The position numbers were made by a program, and so were the translations under genes. Shown one piece after another: positions 57,360 to 64,000 of a DNA stretch of 64,000 nt (positions are counted from its first letter, which is position 1; every line of letters begins with the position of its first letter). This DNA is from Paraspadella gotoi (Eukaryota > Chaetognatha). Below the pieces are notes generated by a model, which was not told the origin of the DNA, did not search any database, and was given only the letters and a program-made list of their open reading frames with translations. The stretch covers positions 7,805,491 through 7,869,490 of the forward strand of contig CM119270.1 in assembly GCA_051294375.1 (NCBI GenBank). Reading direction: 5' to 3'.

Positions 57360-58365
57360 GTATGCAAACAATCTTTACCAATCTTAGCCCATGGGCGGTG
57401 AGGGGGTGGGCGCGTTGAGATAACGGCGGTGAAAGATGGGAACTAAGTGAAGTAAGGGGTTGGGAGGTGAAAGGGGTGAAAATGTGAAAGCGGGAGGGTG
57501 AACCCGTAAGAGTAAGATTACGCGGGGCGGGAAAACTCAACTTTTCTTAAAAAAAAAGATTTTTCACGAGAGAGAAACGAGATGGTGAACATAGTGGAGG
57601 CGCGGAGCACTGTGCGCGGATCTGCCACTGTGCCGGATGGCACTCGATGCGCGGACCACTATGCTATTAGGGAATTGCGGTGAGCGTTGACAAAAGAACG
57701 ACGGCTTTTGTATTATGTCAAGTCTTTTATTTCTTTTTGAACTTGTTTTTTTAAATGTTAAGGATCTTATTGGAATAAAGAAGGTCAAATAAAATTTAAT
57801 TGAATTGCTATTTCTAATCCTCACTGTTGATAAATCAAAGTTTAGGTTTAATTCAATTAATTTTAATTTTAAACTGAACATGAAATTATTCTGTCATTAT
57901 TATATGCTCACATGCCATTAGTTTAGATTTCAGACAATGAAAATTAGGTTAATTAATTGAGAAAAAAAGTTTAGTTTACGAAACAATTTTTGTGTGATTC
58001 GGAAGTCATTAATTTGTTAACCCAAGGTTAAATTGAAAAAAATTTACAATTAATAATAATTAGATTATTTAGTTATGAGTTATTACCTACTCGCTTTTAC
58101 TTCAATAATTAATTATCATCAGTAGAAAAACAGCTCTAATAATTGAGTATGTTATCTGCCAGTTTATAGTTTCAGCACTTTTATGAAAACAAGTTGAAAA
58201 TTCTATTATTGAACTACTTTTTTGAAGCCGTAAAAGTTATGCGGAAGCTTCGAATTTTTTCTGATCTTTTGTTCATATTAAAGAAAACGAGGCACCCAAG
58301 CAACAGCGACAGGTCACAAAGAAGTTTGTTTGAACCAAATGCTAGGAGATTTTCCGAGGGAAACA
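57360..58365. other. No supported gene
   Basis: A GC-rich GCGCGGA.CACT motif repeated around 57600-57665, then AT-rich DNA. Confidence 0.5.
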
Positions 58366-58370
58366 AAAGA

Positions 58371-58462
58371 TTAGCCTTTAGCTGAAACGGTTAAGAAGTA
58401 TAATTAGATTTAAACTTAGAGAGATAAATCGATAATTAAATAGATAGATGAATAGATAACTG

Positions 58463-58493
<31 letters not shown>

Positions 58494-58904
58494 AGATAGA
58501 TAGATACGATAGATAGATTAGATAGATAGATAGATAAGATTAGATAGATAGATAGATAAATTAGCCGTTCAGCTGAAACGGTTAAGATATAATTAGAATT
58601 TATACTTAGAGAGATAAAATCGATAATTAAATAAGATAGATGAATAGATAACTGATAGATAGATCGATAGATAGAAGATTAGATAGATAGATAGATAGAT
58701 AGATAGGATAGGATTAGAATAGATAGATTAGATAGATAAATTAGCCTTCTCAGCTGAAACGTTTTAAGAATATAATTTAGAATTTAACTTAAGAGATAAA
58801 TCGATTAATAAATTAGATAGCATGAATAGATAACTGGATAGATAGATCGATAGATAGATAGATAGATAGATTTAGACTGATAGCATTTAGATAGAAATAG
58901 ATAG

Positions 58905-58935
<31 letters not shown>

Positions 58936-59035
58936 CATAGAAGATAGATCAATAGAAGATAGATGATAGATAGATAGATAGATAGAAGATAGACTAGATA
59001 GATAGATGAATAGATTGATAAATAGGATAACGATA
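58371..59035 (+). repeat. (GATA)n with a ~180-bp higher-order repeat
   Basis: Three copies begin near 58371, 58560 and 58739 with AGCTGAAACGGTTAAG, then AGAGATAAATCGAT and a GATA run. After them, plain GATA repeats continue to about 59035. Confidence 0.9.
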
Positions 59036-59213
59036 CAAATTTTAACTAGTATGTTATGCAGTAACTGAATTTATTAATAAAGATTTCAATAATTAAATGC
59101 TAACAAAATGCATTATTTTAAAAACAACAGCAACATTTTTTCAGCCGCAACCCGCAACTGAAAACTCGCAAACAAAATTGAGTTTTTTTTTTAATTATCC
59201 ATCGACGCTCCTC

Positions 59214-59214
<1 letters not shown>

Positions 59215-59252
<38 letters not shown>

Positions 59253-59275
59253 TCTCTTCTCTCTCTCTCTCTCTC

Positions 59276-59306
<31 letters not shown>
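59215..59306 (+). repeat. (CT)n followed directly by (GA)n: large hairpin
   Basis: CT arrays (59215-59275), a three-base CCA centre, then GA (59279-59305). The centre is self-complementary. Confidence 0.95.
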
Positions 59307-59308
<2 letters not shown>

Positions 59309-59845
59309 CCGGTGGGCATTGGACGTGATTGATGACGGGATGAGATTGCGTTTGCGCCTTCGACTCTCGTGTGGGGGAGCGCCTACTCTCCCAGAGTGAG
59401 AACGAGAGACAGTCACAGAGAGAGAGGGAGAAAAATAGAAGAAAAACAGAATCTCAACTAAAGAAAAATATTAGTTTTGTCATTTTTAAATTTTATATTA
59501 TTGTCAATAAACCCTCATTTCAAATCGTTAAAAGATGACAAAAATAAGATGACTTTGACGACAGATACGATGATAGAAATGACATATTTCTTCTTCTCTT
59601 TTCTTTTCCCGCGACATTCGAGGTCATCTACTCATCTCTTTTCTTGTCATAATCAATCCCCTAAGTGTCATTTTTTTGCCAGTTTCAATGACAAACGATT
59701 TGTTGTTTTGTCAGTTCCAACCCAAGGACTTTCTTTTTGCTTTTTTTTCTGTTTTCTTCCTCAGTGCCCGGACTGCTTGTAATTTTATTACACACTACAA
59801 ACGTGTGTAAACTTTATATATTATTCCGATATACGTACCATATAC
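59306..59845 (+). repeat. Right copy of the ~540-bp duplication (with 47808-48340)
   Basis: Same orientation and order. Both copies are preceded by a GA array. Confidence 0.9.
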
Positions 59846-60114
59846 TCATAAATCTTAATATGATTTAAAAAATTAACACATATTCCTTTTACCCAACCCT
59901 TACCCACCCTGATCCCTTTCCTGTCTGACCAGATCCGTTCCATGTCGCCTTTGATTCCAAGTCTCTTCTTATTTCCGCCGACCGACCGACCGACCTTTGC
60001 TTTGCTTCGCTCTGTGAGTCCGACCGCCGGTTCACAGAGTCACAGACTGTGAAAGGATCAAATCGACCTTGGCTGCGAGGGATCTCACTTTCAGTCTGCC
60101 GCTGCTCTCTCTCT

Positions 60115-60312
60115 NNNNNNNNNNNNNNNNNNNNNNNNNNNNNNNNNNNNNNNNNNNNNNNNNNNNNNNNNNNNNNNNNNNNNNNNNNNNNNNNNNNNNN
60201 NNNNNNNNNNNNNNNNNNNNNNNNNNNNNNNNNNNNNNNNNNNNNNNNNNNNNNNNNNNNNNNNNNNNNNNNNNNNNNNNNNNNNNNNNNNNNNNNNNNN
60301 NNNNNNNNNNNN
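60115..60312. other. Assembly gap (N)
   Basis: A 198-base gap after a CT run. Confidence 1.
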
Positions 60313-60602
60313 AAAGAAAGAGCTAACGGGCGAGGAACAAGAAAAGGTTGAGACCTGGCTCTTCCTCCCGACCCCATCCTTTCCAATTAAATTCCATTAA
60401 GTCTTCCGTCGGTTTCAGGTGAAAACGACCGACGACGTTGAAAAAATTCGCTACTTTTTTTGTCGCCGCTAATTTGTCTTTGTTTCGACATTAAAACAAC
60501 GAAAAAAACAAAGAACTAAGACAACAACACAAATATTCCGTCACAACACTGAGTTGATTACCCGGAGTAATCACCCCATAATGCAAATTCTCTACGTCGG
60601 AG

Positions 60603-60817
60603 NNNNNNNNNNNNNNNNNNNNNNNNNNNNNNNNNNNNNNNNNNNNNNNNNNNNNNNNNNNNNNNNNNNNNNNNNNNNNNNNNNNNNNNNNNNNNNNNNN
60701 NNNNNNNNNNNNNNNNNNNNNNNNNNNNNNNNNNNNNNNNNNNNNNNNNNNNNNNNNNNNNNNNNNNNNNNNNNNNNNNNNNNNNNNNNNNNNNNNNNNN
60801 NNNNNNNNNNNNNNNNN
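60603..60817. other. Assembly gap (N)
   Basis: A 215-base gap. Confidence 1.
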
Positions 60818-62098
60818 TTTTTCAATAGTTGTTGTTAAGTACTTTTTGGTGCATACGCTTCAGCGTTTAAAGTTTAAAGTTTAAAGTTTAAAGTTTACAC
60901 GTTAATTTTCTCTCGGTGCGCCCTTTCGTCAATCTTGCATCCTTGCAAATAATGACGATGTCGTGAAAGAAACGAGCTATGGAATGCTCGGGAAGAAGAG
61001 AGAAACATGGTGCTCACTTTGTCTAATGATCTGAAAACCCTGATGATGGATGAGGGAGGAAAGGAAAGAATAAAAGAGTAAAAAAAAATAGAAAAAAAAA
61101 GACAGAAATGACGAAGATGGAAAGATAACGGACGCACTGATCGTCTGTCACGTCGAATCAAAAAATCTCGAGGTCGAGAAAATGTAAAAAAAGATTATAC
61201 CTGATTTATTTCGTTTGAACAGATATAAATTGTCATTATGTTTAATGTATCTTTTTTAAATCAGATGTAAATGTTCTAATTTATTGCGATTATAACATAG
61301 CAGCAGCAGAAAAAAAGTATAGTTTAAATTTCAACATCGTTGCACTCTTTAAATCCGCGGGTAAAACAAATTAAATAAAGAGCGCAACCCTTCGCTATCG
61401 CTAAAACGCGTGGGTCAAATCTTGCGGAATGCTTTGAATGTGTGCTCAGTCTTTGATAGACCACTCAGCCTTTGATAGAGGCCACAGGCTTTGATGACGC
61501 ACTCAGCCTTCATTATTCTCAAGAACTAAACAACAAAAAACTAAGAACCATAAAGAATTTTTTTCCCCTCCCAGTCCTTGTTCGCTCGAGAGAGTTTACT
61601 TAAGGAAACGTCGTCCCGCCAATGATTTTTACGATCTTTCTCTAAGAAATCCTCTCATTTCTTAGAAATGAATGAAGAGGAAAACAGGGAAGGACTCCGC
61701 CCTTCTTCCCTCAGTTTTTCTCGCCTTCTCGTCCTTGTCCCGGTTTCGTGGCGCCCTCTTCCCTTTCCTTCTTTCTTTCCCTCTATTTTTCTATCTTCTA
61801 TCTTCTACCTTCTATATTTCTTTTCATTCATTACTAATTGATATGTTTACCTATGACTTCTTACCATTTAGTTCTCTGTTTAAAAATCTTGGCAGATTGT
61901 CCTGAGACGCGCATATTTTCCCTCTCTCTATTTCCTCTAATCCTTTAAGTTCAAAGCTCAACGCAATCGTCTCACCTGTTTTCGTTTCACATCTTCACCT
62001 GTTCTGTCTTTTGTCAGAGCTGCTTACAATCAAAAGCCAGCCGTTCCTTTAGCCTTAAGTTTAGTGATTACCCGACGTTTTTTTGTGTGCTTGAATCT
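60818..62098. other. No supported gene
   Basis: A short AGTTTAA tandem at 60868-60896 and CTCAGCCTTTGATAGA-like short repeats at 61446-61510. Confidence 0.5.
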
Positions 62099-62598
62099 NN
62101 NNNNNNNNNNNNNNNNNNNNNNNNNNNNNNNNNNNNNNNNNNNNNNNNNNNNNNNNNNNNNNNNNNNNNNNNNNNNNNNNNNNNNNNNNNNNNNNNNNNN
62201 NNNNNNNNNNNNNNNNNNNNNNNNNNNNNNNNNNNNNNNNNNNNNNNNNNNNNNNNNNNNNNNNNNNNNNNNNNNNNNNNNNNNNNNNNNNNNNNNNNNN
62301 NNNNNNNNNNNNNNNNNNNNNNNNNNNNNNNNNNNNNNNNNNNNNNNNNNNNNNNNNNNNNNNNNNNNNNNNNNNNNNNNNNNNNNNNNNNNNNNNNNNN
62401 NNNNNNNNNNNNNNNNNNNNNNNNNNNNNNNNNNNNNNNNNNNNNNNNNNNNNNNNNNNNNNNNNNNNNNNNNNNNNNNNNNNNNNNNNNNNNNNNNNNN
62501 NNNNNNNNNNNNNNNNNNNNNNNNNNNNNNNNNNNNNNNNNNNNNNNNNNNNNNNNNNNNNNNNNNNNNNNNNNNNNNNNNNNNNNNNNNNNNNNNNN
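62099..62598. other. Assembly gap (500 N)
   Basis: Ends directly in a GA array (62599-62626). Confidence 1.
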
Positions 62599-62629
<31 letters not shown>

Positions 62630-62657
62630 ATTTTTCTACCCGTTAACTCGTCGACAG

Positions 62658-62735
62658 GTGCCATCATTTTCGTCAATAAGAAAGACAAACGAGGATGCGA
62701 AAACGCTTATGCAGATGCAAACCTCGTCGATTCAG
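62658..62735 (+). CDS. Possible internal exon of an unrecognised gene
   Basis: The acceptor GTCGACAG ends at 62657 and the donor is CAG|GTGCAA after 62735. Twenty-six codons in phase 0 read VPSFSSIRKTNEDAKTLMQM then QTSSIQ. A second frame is also open across the segment, which lowers certainty. Phase agrees with the candidate exon at 63315. Confidence 0.35.
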
Positions 62736-62824
62736 GTGCAAAAGCTTCTTCTTTAAGGCCGATGCAATTTCATGACAGATGATTTCATGAAAAGAATATA
62801 AAATGCTGACGCAGTTAACTTTCC

Positions 62825-63022
62825 NNNNNNNNNNNNNNNNNNNNNNNNNNNNNNNNNNNNNNNNNNNNNNNNNNNNNNNNNNNNNNNNNNNNNNNNNNNN
62901 NNNNNNNNNNNNNNNNNNNNNNNNNNNNNNNNNNNNNNNNNNNNNNNNNNNNNNNNNNNNNNNNNNNNNNNNNNNNNNNNNNNNNNNNNNNNNNNNNNNN
63001 NNNNNNNNNNNNNNNNNNNNNN
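62825..63022. other. Assembly gap (N)
   Basis: A 198-base gap, the same length as the gap at 60115-60312. Confidence 1.
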
Positions 63023-63314
63023 TTGACGCAGGATAAAAAAGACCATCGATGAGGAAAAATTACTTTTATGACATAAGATGCTGGATAAAGACTTCCGATC
63101 AAGAGTAGCACTCTTTTCCGACGAGGAGCCATTTAACTGCAAGAGAATATTAAAAAGAAAACAACATGACACTTTTAGAAATGAGTACAAGACGAAAAAT
63201 ATATTTCTTAAATATTGGATTTGATCGGACCTGGGGCTAAAGACAACTGCAAGAGACAACTAACTGTAATAGATAACCAACTGCAAGAGGTAACTATGGC
63301 GCAAATTTCAACAG

Positions 63315-63376
63315 GCGAAAACGATGCCCTCTAGCGAGGATCTGCTCTTCAGGCGAGAAGGCAAGACTCTTCTCAG
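63315..63376 (+). CDS. Possible internal exon of an unrecognised gene
   Basis: The acceptor ATTTCAACAG ends at 63314 and the donor is CAG|GTGCAA after 63376. It reads AKTMPSSEDLLFRREGKTLL and ends in phase 2. It can follow 62735 in frame. The donor matches the one at 62735 (both CAG|GTGCAA). No domain is recognised. Confidence 0.35.
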
Positions 63377-63487
63377 GTGCAATGTCTCGTTCTCTTTTTC
63401 GCGCTCAAATCGAAACGGAGTCTGGAGAAGAAGAAGAGGAAGAAGAAAAATCGAAATGACTGTTTTTCTTTTTCTCTTTCTTTTCTT

Positions 63488-63650
63488 TTTAGTTGCGCCG
63501 CGAGTACTCGCGGAGCAACTCTATAAGTCACTTTTAGGTCGGTCTGTCCGTCGTTCGGTTCTTCGGTCGGTCGGTCAGTCCGTCGGTCTGTCCCACTTAT
63601 GTTAAAAATGCTCATAACTTGCATATAGTTGTTTGCTCGATGCTTATTGG
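63488..63650 (+). repeat. Dispersed repeat, copy of 8020-8165
   Basis: Contains CTCGCGGAGCAACTCTATAA, a longer TCGGTCGGTC run than the first copy, and TGTCCCACTTATGTTAAAAA. Confidence 0.75.
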
Positions 63651-63871
63651 TTAATAAGGGAAAATCCTCAAATTTAAGTGACTACTAGCGCCCCTTCACG
63701 AAATCCTAAATTATAAATAAACAAAAGACAAAATTCCGATGCAGTGCGTGGGCTAAGAAAGTTATTGTAGTCATGTTGTCATGTCATGCCATGTCAGTTT
63801 ATGTATGGTCACGAAAAATACACATGATAAGGTAGTCACTGCGGCGCAACATATTTGAATTTCCGTTCTAG

Positions 63872-63961
63872 TTCTTTTTTTTTCTGTCGTCGCTCGCGGG
63901 ACAAAAAGCCAAGCCGAAGGCTAAGAAGGAAGAGAACGGGACTAAAATTGGCCGCGAATAA
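63872..63961 (+). CDS. Possible lysine-rich terminal exon
   Basis: After a weak TTCTAG acceptor, the frame ends GQKAKPKAKKEENGTKIGRE and a TAA at 63959-63961, followed by a GGAAA repeat. The lysine-rich tail is coding-like. Its phase does not fit the donor at 63376, so any link between them is unproven. Confidence 0.2.
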   Translation, partial: FFFFLSSLAGQKAKPKAKKEENGTKIGRE

Positions 63962-64000
63962 GAAAGGAAAGGAAAGGAAAGGAAAGTAAATGAATGGAAT

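Noticed and set aside
57590-57670. tRNA-like A-box (AGCATAGTGGTCCGCGC on the minus strand)
   Set aside because: No matching B-box or cloverleaf could be drawn; short internal repeats explain the similarity.
63324-63605. Continuous 93-codon frame starting MPSSEDLLF
   Set aside because: The second half reads through a purine tract and the dispersed GGTCGGTC repeat; the splice donor at 63376 is a better end, so only the short exon was kept.

Overview
This is animal nuclear DNA, most likely from an invertebrate. Short GC-rich exons sit in long AT-rich introns, bounded by consensus GT/AG splice sites. About 45 (GA)n/(CT)n arrays, many other simple repeats and Penelope-like and LTR retroelement remnants fill the rest. 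I cannot name the species. There is no bacterial-type operon, CRISPR array, rRNA or complete tRNA. Eleven runs of N interrupt the window. Several long near-identical blocks differ mainly by single-base indels, which suggests a hybrid assembly filled with unpolished long reads.

1-22.6 kb: the 3' part of a multi-PDZ scaffold gene on the plus strand, colinear with PDZ9 to PDZ12 of animal MPDZ/MUPP1. Exons are at 1916-2043 (first half of a PDZ9-like domain), 14499-14602 (second half of a PDZ10-like domain), 14972 to the gap at 15301 (linker), 16364-16583 and 16723-16966 (linker), 17436-17607 plus 20296-20433 (PDZ11-like), and 20780-20983 plus about 22246-22579 (PDZ12-like, then a charged tail and stop). 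The 12.4-kb intron after the first exon holds an LTR-element fragment, a Penelope-like element with about 550-bp inverted terminal repeats carrying hammerhead-ribozyme-like motifs, a second pair of such ends, and one half of a direct duplication (1-600 / 9632-10195).

Nested antisense in the PDZ11 intron (19452 down to 18181) is a complete three-exon gene for a secreted C-type lectin of 182 residues with QPD and WND calcium/sugar-binding motifs.

22.6-64 kb: no gene can be assembled with confidence. The region is a mosaic of CT/GA arrays, (GAC)n arrays, AAAG/TTTC/TTTA/GATA tetranucleotides, three long minisatellites, and two further imperfect duplications (about 47810-48340 / 59306-59845 and 48343-48690 / 50360-50690). 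A few short exon-like segments with splice signals and coding-like codon use are listed at low confidence (31.4, 39.2, 54.6, 55.9, 57.1, 62.7 and 63.3 kb). A cluster of CRE-type TGACGT(CA) sites at 34.4 kb is the clearest regulatory-looking patch.

The most interesting signals are: hammerhead-like motifs each preceded by a CT microsatellite in all four Penelope-type ends; apparent loss (or missing assembly) of the exons joining PDZ9 to PDZ10; a scaffold protein that ends after PDZ12; and the nested lectin gene.
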